Assembly (NCBI GenBank): GCA_013397695.1
Contig: VYZI01000033.1
Coordinates: 2,049,776 to 2,113,775 of the forward strand
DNA: 64,000 bases
Source of the DNA: Centropus unirufus
Lineage: Eukaryota; Chordata; Aves; Cuculiformes; Centropidae
Direction of reading: 5' to 3'
Below, one piece after another: positions 12,701 through 26,995 of this stretch. The position numbers and the translations under genes are program-made. Within the stretch, counting starts at the first letter, position 1. Each line of letters begins with the position of its first letter. The notes under the pieces were generated by a model that made no database searches, was not told the origin of the DNA, and saw only the letters and a list, made by a program, of their open reading frames with translations.

Positions 12701-15700
12701 CTCACATCTCTCCAACTAGTTCATGGCCCTAGTTACACTGACATATATCACACGTTAGAGCTATCAGTTAAAACACATGTGAAGCGGAAAATGTAGGACT
12801 GTTGGTTCTCTGTTATCCTTTCAGTAAGAGGACAGCTTTCAGTTTATCATACATGAAGTTGGTGTATCCTCTGCAAGTTCTAAGGAAGGCTGCTCCCAAG
12901 CAGGCCCTGCTCGTTGAAGTACACAGATCAATACTGATATGGTAGGTAGCAGAACTAACACAGCTCATCCCAAGTCTTAAAATTTTGTTATTGGGTGCTG
13001 CACGTGTAACCAAATGGGAAGTAAAGGTGAAGAGCAAGCCACAGCCTGGGTTATCAGGTTCCGTGCTCAGGGACTCACCAGGATACATGTGCTTTACACT
13101 CATAGCCAGTTTGCAGTTGAAGGGAAAAAACTAGTTGTGTCAAACGACTGTTTAATTTGGTGGCAGTGGCAAGCACAAGTGGTCATTTAAAACTGAGAGT
13201 AAATACTTCTGTAGGTTGTTATTATTAATGGATATTTGATGGAAATGTGATTATCTGGCCAATAGCAATTTTCTGACTTGGAATCAGAAAGCTATTCCCC
13301 AGCACTGCCACCATGCCACTTCTCAAGACTGCTAAGGCGATAGTGAGAAGGGGATTTCTCAGAGAATGTCTGTAGCTTTACAACATTTTTTTAAAAAAAA
13401 AATAAAAAAGGAAAAAACCCACTTTTTGGAGTATTTTCTCTGAATGCAAAATGGGCACAGGCTGCCCAGTCCCCTAGCAGGAAACAGACTTGCTTTCCAG
13501 CTTAAGTACTCCCACTTCATCTGTTCACTGATTGATTTTGTTTTGCGTGACTTGACAAGACCAGGTTGGACAAATCTGAATTATTTGTATGTTGCTGACT
13601 GGATCAGCTGCAGATCTTTTAGAATGCTTGTCATTTAGTTTTATAAATTACATTAATGAGGACTGTAAATCTTAGCTATCTGATGACATAGTTATACAAT
13701 AAAAAAACAATTCAGGGTTTTAGAAAAGCAAAAATGCCCCTAGCACGCAGGCTACTCTTTAAATACAATGCATCCTCTCTTGGAATTTTCCCTGGATTTC
13801 TGTTGATTAGTTTTGAAACATAAGTTCCTTCCATTAAAGAAAAACTAATCTTACCTGAGAGGAAAATTTTCCCAGAGTCTTTCAGTAGAATGGAAGGAAA
13901 ACATAATTTCACTTGAATCTATGAATTTTTACATGGGAAGGATTATGTGAAAAAATGCCATGCAAACATGCTTTAAAAAGTGGTCTAAAATTTAGTTCTA
14001 GTATCTTTAACCATAGATTTCAAGCACCGAAATAATGCTAGCTATTAACTAATAAAACTAAATATATTCAGTGCTAACTCGGCCTAACAAAAAAAAAAAT
14101 TAAGAAAACTAAATCTAAATAAACTGTCAAGAAACTGCATAAAACCATTAAATCATTAGCAGAAAGAATTATGGTTATAATTCAACTCTGACTTTCAGCA
14201 CTGCAAGAAGCATAAGTACATTCCCTAAACTTATTTCCTCCCATGTCAGTCTTTTCAGGGACACAGAGAAGATGTTAACAAGTGATATAACACTCCCACC
14301 TTTTTCCAGGTTCTCTTTACAAATCATTTAGCATTCAATTAAATGTATTCAATGAACACTGAGTCATATACTGAAAATGGTAGGTCTTAGCTTAAACTGA
14401 GGAGCCAGCCCAGCATAAGAAAGTTAATAAATGACCTCAGGTGACAGAAATTTAGCAATAACTTTTGAAGACATCTGTCCATTGACGTAGTTTAGATATA
14501 TCTCTCACTCCCACAAAGTAATATGTGTATTTTTGTACTATAACAGACTCATAAGCCAAAAAATATTTTAACAAACGTAAGCATTTAAATAAACTTTATT
14601 GGTCGGCTGAAGTGATCATAAACAATCAGCATGCTATTTTCTTCAGAGAATCATACTAAATGATGTAGGTACACTAATTTCTAGAGACGTTAGGATTCTC
14701 TGTCTCTTCCTCACATTCCTGACTTTCTTTACAATAAATATATTGACTTTCTTTCTTCATTATCACATTTGTTGATACATATTTTAGCTTGCATGCAATT
14801 ACTAGAGCCTGTTACTAAAGGATTGCATTCATTGTTTGGACAAACATACAAGCACGTCACAAAGTCCAAACTAGTTTTCAGTGAACAAGATTTATTCACA
14901 CTGAAAGACACTGTCCTTTACTCCCCAAGTGTCACTTGTCAGACTCAAACATAGTTTTTCTTCCTTTGTTTACGATCTAGCATCTGATCTGCAGTTTTAC
15001 TCTTTAAAATGGATGTGTCACACATCCCCTTCCACCTCTAGCATTTTTTGTGGACATCTCCCAAGAAATAACAACAGCTACAAAAATTATTCAACTTTCT
15101 CCTTCTCTGTGTAACACTAATAACCAGGCACTTTCCGCAAGCTCTGAAAAGGTCTTGTTAACACTCTTCATTTTCTGGGCCAGGCTCATTCCATTAATCC
15201 CATGGATATCTACTGAGTATTGCCAATGCCCAGGGAATAATGGACATGCCAGTACCTCTATACCATCCAGGAATTAATAAGTTCCTAAGTAAATTCATGC
15301 TTATTCTGAGAATTACTGCTTTCCTAAGGTCCTTCCAACTCCGTTAGGAAGAAAAAGTCTGAAAGCGTTTGTTAGGATGTCTAATCATAACATTTCTGTG
15401 CAGAAGAATAATTCTCAAAATATTCCGTCTTAAAACTGTGGTAAGCTAGTTACTCTACCTTGTTGGATTTTAGAATGCCCTTTGTGAAAATGAGCAGAAG
15501 GAGGATAACTGACCCATTACTAGACAGACAATATTATCATGTATTAGAATATTTCTTTCTCCCAAGCCCATTATGTATTGAAGTAAAGATACAGTATTTA
15601 TTTGATATTTCAGTATCTTAGGAATTTTCAGTTCTGCTAATTTTCTTGAAGCAATTCAGTTCTAATGTGTACGTCAATTATCTCATGCAGATGCTTCAAT

Positions 15701-16023
15701 GTTCAGCACTTTGATGACACCAGCTGGCTTTCTAGATGTATCTCCCGCAGGCTCAGAACTTGCCATTTTGTGCGGTTTTTGTATAAGCACATCATTTGCA
15801 TATTATATGCTAGTTAATGATTACACACAGTTCAGTTAATTGGATGCCTAGGCCCAGGGCACAATGGCACAAATGGAATTCAGATGCAAGTCCAACACTT
15901 TTTCCATACAAGCCCCTGCTGACCCTAACATTGCATTTTGATATTAGTGTAAGAGACCCAGAATATTTCAATTACCACCATCTCTTAGGATCCACAAAAG
16001 GCAGTTCAACACCGTAATAACAC

Positions 16024-16036
16024 TTTTTTTTTTTTT
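16024..16036. repeat. Poly(T) run, 13 nt
   Basis: Thirteen uninterrupted T residues. No flanking element is recognised. Confidence 0.9.
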
Positions 16037-17117
16037 CTCAAAGAAGAGGGTTCCACTCAATTTTCATGTGATCCATTTTGCTACAAGGGCCATAGACACA
16101 AATATCTAAAGCTGGTTGGACTCTTCCTTGAATCAAGCAGCTTCTTAACCCTGATGAAAACTAATCAGCAAAGATGGGGGGAGGGTAGAAAAAGCAGCAG
16201 AAAGAGAAGGGAATAAGTCTACCTCTTTTCATTGTCAAGAAACTGATTTCTCGGGTACTCACAGCACTGCAGTCTCAGATATGCTTCAGAAATGGTTATG
16301 CCTTGTAAAAATGAGTGGCTATAACGGATGGCATCAAAACGTGCTCAGCAGATGTTGCCACAAGTCTTGTTGACACATTAAAATGTTTTTTTCCAAATGG
16401 GAAACACTGGCGATGCAATACTTTTTCTTTTTAAGTATTTGTCTTCCATCTCATTTGTAACATAGTTTAGTGACTTCCTAGAAATTTATTTTTTCAAAGC
16501 CATAGTACTTTGTTTTTCCTCAATAACACACAAAGGTTGTGCTTGCCATGAACATTTTGCAGCCTCTTTGATGATACTGAATCTTGGGGATTTCAGTTTC
16601 ATGTAAAATTTTGCCTACATCCAGAACTAAGAAATGGGAATTTGGTCAGTTCCCAGAAGAATATGCTACACATTATGTCCCAGCATTGGAATAGATTGCC
16701 ATTTGGAGGCATATGAGTTTAAATGACTGAAAAACATGCTCTGGCTGAAAGGACTCTGCTCTGTCCTCCTCCTTCACTGTTTATTACAAATGTGGTCTTT
16801 ACGATAGATGTGAAACATATGCTTCAGCCCTGTAAGGTATCTCAGAAATGTTGTAAACTACATTAAAAAAAACAGAGCCACGTTAATACAAGTATTAATA
16901 TTGAAAGTTTAACTAAAAATGGATTATTTCTGAGGAAATCATACTACAATTAAAATGATACTGCCAAATTGCACTTGCTGCCTATTTGTCTCATTTTTTA
17001 ATTTCTGCCAGTTATTATCCTGGCTCTTGTATTACCAAGTAAGCTGCTAAGGCTGGGCTTAAACAAAGAGAACTGAAATTTTGCAAGGAACAGAGGTGTA
17101 GGATTTCTGTCCTTGTA

Positions 17118-17139
17118 TATTATTATTATTGTTGTTATT
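17118..17139. repeat. (TTA)n microsatellite, short
   Basis: A TAT/TTA trinucleotide repeat interrupted by GTTGTT at its 3' side. Short and probably only weakly polymorphic. Confidence 0.85.
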
Positions 17140-18227
17140 CTTCCTTAGAAAATACCTATTGAATGGTTGGGTGAAATACCCTTCTGGCCATGAATGCAAG
17201 TAAACTAATTCCCTGGCATTACAGTAAACCCACTTATCTCATCTACCACTTATCATTATCAATTACCACGTTACAAATCCTGGAACAAACAAAAGGCCAG
17301 GAATGTGGAAAACCAGGTTATAGGTCGCCTCAGACATTTTGCTGTGGCCTTTTCATTAAGTCCAAACATAATTACAGGTATTAGCAACAATGACAGCAGT
17401 GGTAAATCTGAACAATGAAATCACACACTTAAATGGTCAGTTGTAATTTGTGATGGCACTGCCCAAGAAGCAGAGATCAAGATACGTATGTTAGAGCAAA
17501 GTATCCACCTAGGGTTGCTGACTTTCAGACACTGAACATCATTACTGTTCCCCTATAACCAGGTGGAATTTATTACCTACTTGATAGAGAAAAGAAAGCG
17601 CAAACAAATCTGATCTCCACAGGAATGACTGCACCTACTGAAAGCATTTGTCTTCAACTGTTTTACTTCCTTGCCTGGATCCTATGGCAAAACTAATTTT
17701 TACTATAATTACAAATCCTCAAAAAGTGTAATCTTAGAACCAGCCAACCTGGCAAGAAACCTGACTTTGCCACTGTGATCATCTACCAGAAAGGTCAACA
17801 ACATTATTTTAATAACATACAGCTTACGCAGCCAAACTTTCATTCTTAATTCACTTCTGCAAGCAAAAACCTGACAAAGGTCAGTGGGAATTATGACTGA
17901 ATGGAGACTGAGTTAAAATTTTGGCCTACAGGCCAACATTAGAAAATTTTAATAGTAGGCCAATTTAAACTCCGATATAATTCTACCTATCTCATTTGAC
18001 AGTTGGTACCATCTCAAACGGCATTGTTCATTTAAAAAGCATTTCAGTATTTTTACTTTTGAGAAAAGTACATAAATCACTCATAAATTAATCCTGAAAA
18101 CTGAGAATATTTGCAAAGGAAGGGAGCTTTAACTCTAACGTTGAATTCTGTAAATGTACTTTACAGCTTCACTGTATCCCACTTAGAGCTGATTTAACAC
18201 AATTGAAAATCATACCTGAGTGCTTAC

Positions 18228-18290
18228 AAAATAAAATATATAAAATATACACATATATGTATATATATGTGATCTTACAAATAATATATG
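18228..18290. repeat. Degenerate TA-rich simple repeat
   Basis: Alternating AT/TA sequence with ACACATATATGTATATATATGTG-like self-complementary blocks. It can extrude AT cruciforms and is typical intergenic simple sequence. Confidence 0.85.
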
Positions 18291-18299
18291 TAAAGCATA

Positions 18300-20530
18300 G
18301 CTAAAACAGTTTATAATTTACTAAAATGTGACTGGTTCTTTAAATCAGTTACAAATAAGTCTCTAATACAAAATAATCTATTACATCCTATTCTTATGTT
18401 CATATCCATAATAAAGATCTGTCGAGATTGTATTAAGCTTTTATGAACTTAATGAACAAATGTATGCACACATATGTCCATGCCTTTATACAAATATGGA
18501 GCTTTATAAGAAAAATCAGGTTAGCTAAGAACCAAGGGAAAATACGCCTGATAAAACCTTCCTTGAGATTTATGTGTTTCCAGAGAACACGTTGAAAAAA
18601 TCTAGAAAGACCTGTGCTTATTTTGACTTCTTGCCCAGTCTGAGGGTTTATTATACATCTAAAAGTTGAAATGAAATATTAGAAACCTTGGTGAACCTAG
18701 AATGTTTTCAGCAAGGCAGGAGTTGGGGTTTAGGCTCATTAAGGAATGTCAATCTGAAGCTACAGTCAATCTCAACTAAATTGTGTCTGCTTTGAGGTTT
18801 AACTGCCTTCCCTTAAAAGAATACTCCAGATATAAAAATGCAGAGTATGTGACTGAGATTATGTAAAATATCACAAATCTTTCTCCATTGTTTTTAAAAA
18901 AAATAAATATTTTTTTAAAAAAAATTGTAAGGTTTTTTTCTCTTACACATGCTTTTTAAAATTCCTTCATGATACACCAAGTAAGCATGCAAGGTTGTTT
19001 TACCCAGTCATAAAGCTTGGTAAAATACCTTACAGGAGTTCAAGGCAACGGGCATGCAAAAAAACATTCAAAGACTGACCCTGACCTTTTTTTTTTTTTT
19101 TTCAGTTTCATGCTTTAGACTGAATAAAATGGAGCTTTTCTTTCCTTAGCAGTCTTTTCCATTTTCTTCTGCTTTGTTTTTCTCTTTCAGTGACAAGGAA
19201 TGCATCAAGGGACAGATGAATTAATCTCCAATACCGTATGGGTACATGTGAATGCTTCAGTATGTTTAAGAAAACAAGGCTTTCATAACTACTGTACTGA
19301 CCTATAAAGGCACTTTTTCTCCATGGTTCTCCTAAAACTACACTGTAAATGCTCTCTTTCATAAGTCCTCCAGGCTCTGTGCAAAACACTGGAATTCCCA
19401 TCTGTACAATGCATGCTTTCATCTGTGTGTGATCACCAACACATGTCAAATATGTTTCTGAAAGTCTGTTTTAAAGCTGCGGCCATGGGACATCATGTGA
19501 CCACTGAATCATTTTCCTCCAGCTGAGGGTACATTTTATCTTGCCAGACATTTTCATAGTTTGTGCAAGCAGTTCCTGAAGTCTGATTCAGCTGCTCATG
19601 ATGTGGCTGTGTGCTCGCCTGAGTGCAGAGGGAGGTTTAGGATTTCATATTCCTCTCCATGCTGTGACTTTTAATCCTCTAAAATGTTTCCTGAGTGTTG
19701 AACATATGCCTGCTTGATTATTCCTGGCAACTGGCATTTAAGAGCAGTTTGTTGATTAATTCTAAGCCATAGTGTGATGATCTTCAAAGAACACCTTAAT
19801 AATTTTAAGTAAGCCATGAGAAAAAGATCTTTTTTCCTTCCAAAATACTTTCTGCAGCAGCCTTTTCCATATTAATGACAATAATGTTTTCAAGGCATAT
19901 GAGGGGATCTTTTGGGTGTATGTAATGCTCTTATCTGTCCCATATTTAATAGGAATTATTGCATACACCCTCCATTTAACGAGGTCAAATACATATAGGA
20001 AAGTCTGCTTACCAAATAAAACAAGCCAGGCAGCTGCAGACTTCAAGTAACTGTTACAAATCAATGGAATCAAAAATATTATAGTAGCAAACCATAGTTA
20101 TCCCTAAAAGTATACTCTTTTTTAGTCCCAGAAGTGCACATACAATATGTTTTTGCACCCAAAGCCTTGATAAGCAGAGAATTAGATTAACACAGTGAGC
20201 ACCCTCAGTCAAACACTGATCTCTCTCAGCCTATTTTTCATACCAGTAGGTCAGAATCCTACGCACCATTTGGAAAAGTCAAGCAATTATATCACATTGA
20301 AACACAGATGTAAGAAGAAGGTACTGACCCATTAAGTCCCTTTTCTGAGCTACAAGGCTTTGGTTTTCATCTTATTTTGATTTCTTTTTCTTGAAGATTT
20401 TCCTGGTTAGTTTTACATGTGGGTTACTGAGAATGCCTAATGTAGACTGTTTAGTGTAGTCAGTACTACAGCCAAGCCTAGACATAGGCAGGCTTACCCG
20501 AAATTGTCCAACTCTTAAAATTCTGCTAGA
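18300..20530. other. AT-rich non-coding sequence with two long minus-strand open frames
   Basis: Minus-strand open frames of 113 codons (19108-19449) and 103 codons (19762-20073) lie here. Their translations match nothing I know, lack a conserved domain look, and have no splice signals I would trust. A 16-nt T-run at 19087-19102, a poly(A) on the minus strand, sits just beyond the first frame. That raises a retrocopy possibility, but no target-site duplication or polyadenylation signal was found. Both frames are treated as chance. Confidence 0.6.
19087..19102. repeat. Poly(T) run, 16 nt
   Basis: Sixteen uninterrupted T residues. It ends in TTCAG and so also resembles a pyrimidine tract with a splice acceptor on the plus strand, but the plus-strand sequence that follows meets stops quickly. 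Confidence 0.9.
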
Positions 20531-20539
20531 CATCAGAGA

Positions 20540-20800
20540 GACAGGAGGTCTACTAAATGATCCAGCTCATTTCCCAGCCTCATTTATAAGTTGAATTTTT
20601 CTGTGGTTCATCCAATCTAGTTTCAAACTGCCTCAAGCGATGTGGCTTCCTCTACTTCCTGCAAGAGACAATTCAGTACTCTAACAGAACTTGGTGTCAG
20701 GATGTTTCCCCTGATATTCTGCATAATTCTTTTTAATTTCATCCCATTAATTCAAGTTATACTCCCTTCCCTTCAGTTATATCATTGTTTTTCCCAGGAA
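20540..20800 (-). mobile_element. Old CR1/L3-like LINE fragment, antisense
   Basis: The plus strand reads as the reverse complement of an ancient CR1-type 3' region. Landmarks are a phrase like CCTCATTTATAAG, then ATCCAATCTAGTTTCAAACTGCC, then a 'CTTCCTCTACTTCCTGCAAG' segment, then GGATGTTTCCCCTGATATTC. A run around TTTTTAATTTCATCCCATTA follows. The order and spacing match the conserved amniote CR1 3' pattern as I know it, with many substitutions. No octamer tail is recognisable, so the outer boundary is approximate. It is a dead, 5'-truncated relic, clearly older than the copies at 38-52 kb. Confidence 0.65.
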
Positions 20801-21535
20801 ACAAAGCAAAAGATTTAATGAAAAGGAAGCCTGCCTTATGTAAACAATAAAAATCCATGTTAGAAAGAAACCTTTGCCTTACTTCTAACTGGGGAATTAA
20901 TACAAGGAAAAGAAATATAGCTCACATTGTGTTGTGGTCAAACAGAAATCCAGCAATAAAGTTGCAATACCTTTACTAATTTCACCACTCATTATTCAAG
21001 TAGACTATAAATCTGGTAAACATTTTCCATTGGCCAACCTTACCTACTAATCAAATTTAATTAAAAATTTATGTACAGTCTTGATTACAAGGCCTTTGAA
21101 GTCAGTGGGATTCTTTCCATCAGTTTCACTGGGATTTGGATGACGTTTATATTACATGTAAAAACACCGGTGCATTTGGTTGTGCTAACAGCATAAAACA
21201 AAATAATACGGGAATATCAAGAGCATACTTTTTCACAAGACCTTTTACATATTTTACTTATGTGAAAGTGTCTTTCATGGTCATCTCTATCCTACCATTT
21301 TAGACCAAGAAAAATTTTTAGACCCTCTCAATTTTCACTTTAAAATTATTTAAGCTGTAACAGCATGCTGAGTGAAGTATCAATTTCCTTGACAATGAAT
21401 AAATTTTCCATGTGGTTTCAGTAACAAAAAGCTTTAACCTGTTTACAGCAGTTATAAAAGCAGTAACATGAGTACCTCTACCCAATATTACTAGACCAAT
21501 TTAAGATCAGGTTTCATAGCCTATGAATTATCACT

Positions 21536-21551
21536 TTCTTCTTCTTCTTCT
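21536..21551. repeat. (TTC)n microsatellite, short
   Basis: About five TTC units. GAA/TTC repeats can form triplexes when long, but this one is far too short for that to matter. Confidence 0.85.
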
Positions 21552-24500
21552 ACAGTTATCTGGTCAGTTGAATTTCACAGAACAAATTTTCCTATAGGAG
21601 TACAGAGAAACGCTAAGAGCAGCTGCATTCTACCTCTCGCATGAAGTTCAGATATGTTAAACACATTCCAGCATACACTCTCGACCAGCCTTGCACTCTG
21701 CCTCTCACAGATAGTTTGGGGTCTTTTATTTTGATAAATGACTTGGCGTTCTGAAGGGTGGTCAATTTTCACCCAAGCAAAACATCCTGATGTACTGACA
21801 AGGAGATAACATCTCACAGCTTTGCTCAGTGATGGATACGAAACCTTCTCAAGCAAAGCATGAATGCACACACAACCATATCTAGCAAATGTTCTTCATC
21901 TCCTTCCCTCTCCTAGGCACTTTCTCTCCCCTTAGATACGTGCAGGCAAAACTCCCGTGTTCATGCTAAACCATAGCTCGTCCTGTTAAAGTAAACAAAG
22001 TAGAGATTATGCTGCTTTTCTTTCCACCGAGAAATGTTGGTTTCCTGTTTAAACACATACCTTTGATGGGGGTTCGCTGGCAGAACTTGCCTTAGGTAAA
22101 AGAGAAATAATTATGCAATTTTCAGCTAAATTACTTTTGCCCTTAAAGAGAGAAGGTAACAGACCTAATCCAGACTCCAACGGAGCGTCCATTTGTGAAA
22201 CTAAAATAATTTTATTACTTTGAGTTCTTTTCCACTAAAAAAAGAGATTTGGACTGGGGTTACATAAAGCAAGGAAGCAGCAATACAGTGGAGCCCTGTG
22301 GCCAGTATGGGCTTCATACTGGGCCAGCAAGTCAGATGTTTTTGGAATTAAGTATATTACAATCACAAATTAAAATGGTTAGGCTATATATATACAAGAT
22401 ACAGATCTTAATAAGACATGAAATACAGTCTGCCTTATTTCTACATTTCCATATTCGAAGGTGGAAGGGCAGCGCTTACTCTTTATCACACTGTCAATCT
22501 GAGAAGTCAGTTTCTCAGACTTGAAATGACTGAATCTGAAAGGCTTGTAACATGTCATATTTAATGGAACTGACTGAACTAATTGCTGTGAAAGTACACT
22601 GTCCCAGCCTAATAAAACTAGATATGAAACAAGGCTATGGTGACTATGAAAATGTTTTCTTTATGCAATACAATTATGATGCTGGATCACAGAGGTGGTG
22701 ATGCAGTTCAACACACAGTAGTGACACAAAGCTATTAAAAGTACTATTTCATAAATGAAATTTGAGACATTGTATTTCTCACAATTAAGGAGCCCATGAT
22801 ATTTTGCTGTCAATGGAAAAATGTGCTGTTCTCTCCTAATCCCATTACCTATCATGCAGAAGAAAAGAACTTCACCCAGCAAGCAGCTAGGAAATAGTTT
22901 CTTGACTGAAACTCCTTCAAAAGTACATGCACAATATGAAACAGCCTAATAAAACTTTCTTATATTTTCCCCAGTTGTGCTGGTTCTGATTTTTTCAGTG
23001 CTTGGGAACCTTTTATGGCTCAGCAGTTCCCCCACTGGGCAGAAATAATCAGCAGTGCTTAGGAAATCCAATTTTCTACACTGTTATGGAAAGAAGCAGA
23101 TCTGGTTTTCTTGTCAGGATTTAGCATGGAGTGGGTTCTGTCTCAAAGGCAGGGGATATACTAGAAAAACCCTGTGCTGTTCTCTTAGCATTCATTTACC
23201 TTCACCAGAGCAAAGACTCAGATGGAGCTGAAGTTTCCCTTCACTGGAAGAATTATTTCCTTGGCATTCACGACGGTGCTGCTGCTGAGAGAAGAGGCAG
23301 GTACTGGGCTGAGGTCAGTTTAGGTATGTGCTGATCCATCACAGGTCAGCCATTGTTCAATAAAAGACTAAGTGCCACCCTCTGCTGTTGCTGCTCAGAT
23401 ATCAGTGCAACCCTACCTCTTCCATTTACAAAGGAAGTCTAACCCAAAAGCAGGACCCTACTTTCACTTTACCCTGCCAGGAGTTCCCAGTTAAAATTGT
23501 TTCAAAGCAGCAAACTTCATATGTTTCTCTGCAGCAGTTTTCTAAGCCTCTTAGGTTCTTACATGGATCATAAGAACCTCATTTTAGCTGCAGGGTATCT
23601 CCACTGACATAACAAATTTGGCACAAGAACCTCCAATAGATGGAAAATTTGTTTTCAGAATAAACAATACCACAAATCACACAAAAAGCAGCATAGCTGC
23701 CAAAATACCTTCAGTCCTTATGAGAAAAGAAACAGGCTCTGCTACAATCAAAGGATTTTGCTTTCATTTTAATGAACTGCAATACTGCGTTCTTTCAAAG
23801 GATTTCTGTCTCTGATACCATCAGTCTTTTGGCGTTCAGGACAGAAGAGACTATCCTATAATGTGGGTTTGCATAAAAGCACTTTGGAACAGGAAACAAA
23901 AAAAATGCAAGGATGATTTCAAGCAAAAATGAATGATAAAACTATCAGAAATATAAAATACACCTTATGAAGGATTCACATTAATAAAACTACCACCTGT
24001 TTGCAGTCCATTTCTTTGATTTAGTATTATCATTTTAATTTCTTAGCTCTTCTATGGAGGAATGAGCATTAAGCATATTACAAATTTACGACAAATACAG
24101 CAGGCAAAGTAAATAATGAATAGAAAATAAACTTGTTTATAGGATGATAGGTGGCAAAGCTTATGTACCTGAAGAAGAACATCCCAGGCATATGTAATTT
24201 AATGGTGGGCCTTTCTTGACTCTATATTAAAAGTAAATAGCACCCATAAACAGCTACTATTCACCAAACATAGCAGGACTGAATTTGGATGCATATCCAT
24301 GGACATTTTCATAGCCTCTGATCTGTCCTCTTCTTAAAGAAGTAAGAGAGAACAGAGACCATACTGTCTGGAGAAGTACAATTTGGAATTCAAAAAGATC
24401 TCTGAGCTCTAGAAGTGCCATGCTCCTAAAACCCTTTCTAGTTAAATTTTTGAGAGAGAACTTACCAGCATTAAAAACATATTTGTACTTGTGACTGAAA

Positions 24501-26995
24501 CGGTAAATAGCATAGCATTTACATATGTATGTTTAACTGACAGGGACATATTAATTTGCTTTCAGGTTTTATTCCTACAGGCTTGATTTGTTCTGAGATC
24601 TCGGGAAAAAAGCTCAAATCCAATCAGGATAAAAGTATAGCTGAGACAGTTCTCTTCTGAAACAAAAAGCACATATTATCCTACAGTCACATCATACCAT
24701 TTCAAAAAATATTTCAAATTAAGTAGGAACAAATTAATCTTTTGAATGTGGTTCTTTTTCCCCAATTCTAATGATGCTCTTTCCTGGCTCTTAATAACCC
24801 ACAGGCTCTTATTATTATGGTGCTGGATGTCCTGTCTGTGGTTTCAGAGGAATGTGGGATGGACATATTCCAATGTGTCTGTGATGCTCAGCATAACTTT
24901 CTTTGAATGGAGGTCTGGGCTGTCATTGTAGGCAGCTGATATGTTTCAGGAATCATTCTTTCCTGTAACATTGACTCAGAATGCAATGGGTTTTGTTCAT
25001 TCATCAGAAAGAAGCGATAAAGCTGAAAGTAGGGAAATGCAATCTCAAAATGTATGTTCTTTTGTTTCTGTCCTAACAGTCACATCCCTAGCAGTCAGGG
25101 TAAAACAGTAAAGAGAAATCTTTACATGCATTTAAAAAAAAAATTTTAAAAATTACTGAAGTTCTGACTGCAAACATTGCTGAATTTTAAGCTACTGAAT
25201 TAATGAGGATGCAGAAAGAGATTGCTCCTTCTCGAATGGAAAGCAATAGCAGCAAAATGCCTTTCAAAGAGACAAAATGTAGAGCTGCTATTTGAAAACT
25301 GGCAAGTTTGATATACATATTAGAGGAAGGTAAATGACATTTACGGCACTCATACCAATTAATTCAGTGTCACAAAAAGGTATTCAAGTTAGTTCTAAGC
25401 AAATTGCCATTACTTTAGGTTATTTACTGCAATACAGTGCATCACATGAATGCATCTCCCCTGCTTTTTGGAGTTCCTTGGTGCCTTGCTGACCTGGTTC
25501 TGACCCATGTCATCCAAAGGGAGCTAATTTAGACACATACTTTGGACTGCAGCTGCCTCAGTGTCCTCTATAGTACCTCATAACACAAAAATCACTGACA
25601 ACGAAAGAGTATTACTTATGGCCTATCTTGAGAACTAGAATATCAATTAATAAGAATGTCAAAGAGCTAGTATTTCTTTAAGTAAAATGATCACCAACTG
25701 AGGAAGTGACATAGACATGAGGATTCCTTCAGATCCATTAGCTGTTTAAACTAATTATTAAGAGAGCAGAGGGACGTACCACTGCAAATGTGTTTTCAGT
25801 CACTAAAGTCTCACTGACTTCAACAGCAGTACGATGAGGCTCCAACAGAAAATACTTGCAAAACTTGACTGTGATTCACACTGAGGCAAGACCTTTCCAT
25901 TCATTCCAGTAGAATATAAAGAAATACATGGAATATTTGTCTCTTTTTCACTGTCAAGTTGACATAAATGAAACTGGCTACTAAATACTTTGATTTATAG
26001 TACATAACTCTGAAACACAGTGGATTACTTTGAGTAACTGGTAGGTACAGCCACTTATTGAATTTTCCAGTCTGTTTGATTCTATCATTCATTTTACTAT
26101 TGAAGAACATCAGCTCTATTTTCAAACCAGCGTGGGGTGAAGCGAGGCAAAAGATGCCCCCTGGTTGTTCTTTCCATGTTCCTCCATTTAGTAAAACAAC
26201 AGTGGAGCTCTACACAATATAATCTCTCTGTCCAAGGCAGAAAAAGCAAGTGAAAGTGCACAGGACAAACCCATAGGTTTCTGTTTAAATACTGCCACAT
26301 GATCATTAGCACACAAAAGAAATTACAATGAAGTTTAGGGCAAGTTCCTGGAAACTTGGTAAAATACTGAGAAGCTTTCAACTTTAAAACTATCTGTACA
26401 GATCTGTTGTCTGCCATACTTTTTATTCACTTCTGAAGCCAGCAAGTACTTCTTGAGACAGAGAGGAACAATCTCCCAGACAGACACGTTGCATTTGGAC
26501 CCCTTGCAATACCACACACAGTTAGATTGCTTTGGGAACAGTGGGTTCATCCCAGTGCTTAGAAAGTGAGGCCTGAAAAAGGATGATCAACAGCAGGGTG
26601 GAGACTTCTGTCATGTGTAAAAATGATCTCCATTTTCTCACTTTCTTACCTAGGTAATTAGGAAAACTTGTGCACTATTGCAGGAGATAACTGGAAATTA
26701 ATAGGTATTTGCCTTATGCGCAGTCTAATCATAGATGTGCAAAAAAAATCCACTTTTACGAAGTAAGAAACTTAATGAGGGATTTAAGATTATAAGAAAT
26801 GCAATGTTTATGGGGAGTAATCTATAAGTACCTTCTGGTCCTCTACATTTTATCTTCACCGTGCAGCACTGTCCCGGATGCAAGCCCTTACCTTGAACTG
26901 TTGTATGTATATTTCACTGGTGTAGAAACAGAATACTCTTGAGAAACCTGTTGCTTATCTCACAGTGAAAAACAGTCATCAATATCAACACATGT

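Larger units (their letters stand above)
9740..18225. other. AT-rich unique non-coding sequence
   Basis: No gene or transposon was recognised. Minus-strand open frames such as 12813-13103 (96 codons) have no recognisable motifs. Simple sequence is limited to A-runs (14089-14099), a T-run (16024-16036) and a short TTA repeat (17118-17139). AATTAATT repeats lie near 11.94 kb. A G-rich GGGGGGAGGG lies near 16.18 kb. The block reads as intron or intergenic DNA. Confidence 0.7.

Noticed and set aside
15310..15350. CR1-like phrase CTAAGGTCCTTCCAACTC
   Set aside because: The sequence before it does not follow CR1 and no octamer tail follows, so it is probably coincidence.
19087..19449. 113-codon minus-strand frame ending next to a 16-nt poly(A) (minus strand), possible retrocopy
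   Set aside because: No target-site duplication, no polyadenylation signal in the right place and no recognisable protein. The T-run is common simple sequence.
21575..21871. 98-codon minus-strand frame with a protein-like look
   Set aside because: No recognised domain or splice signals, and the length is unremarkable.
26097..26550. Overlapping minus-strand frames of 106 and 71 codons
   Set aside because: No recognised family. They overlap in different frames, which suggests chance.
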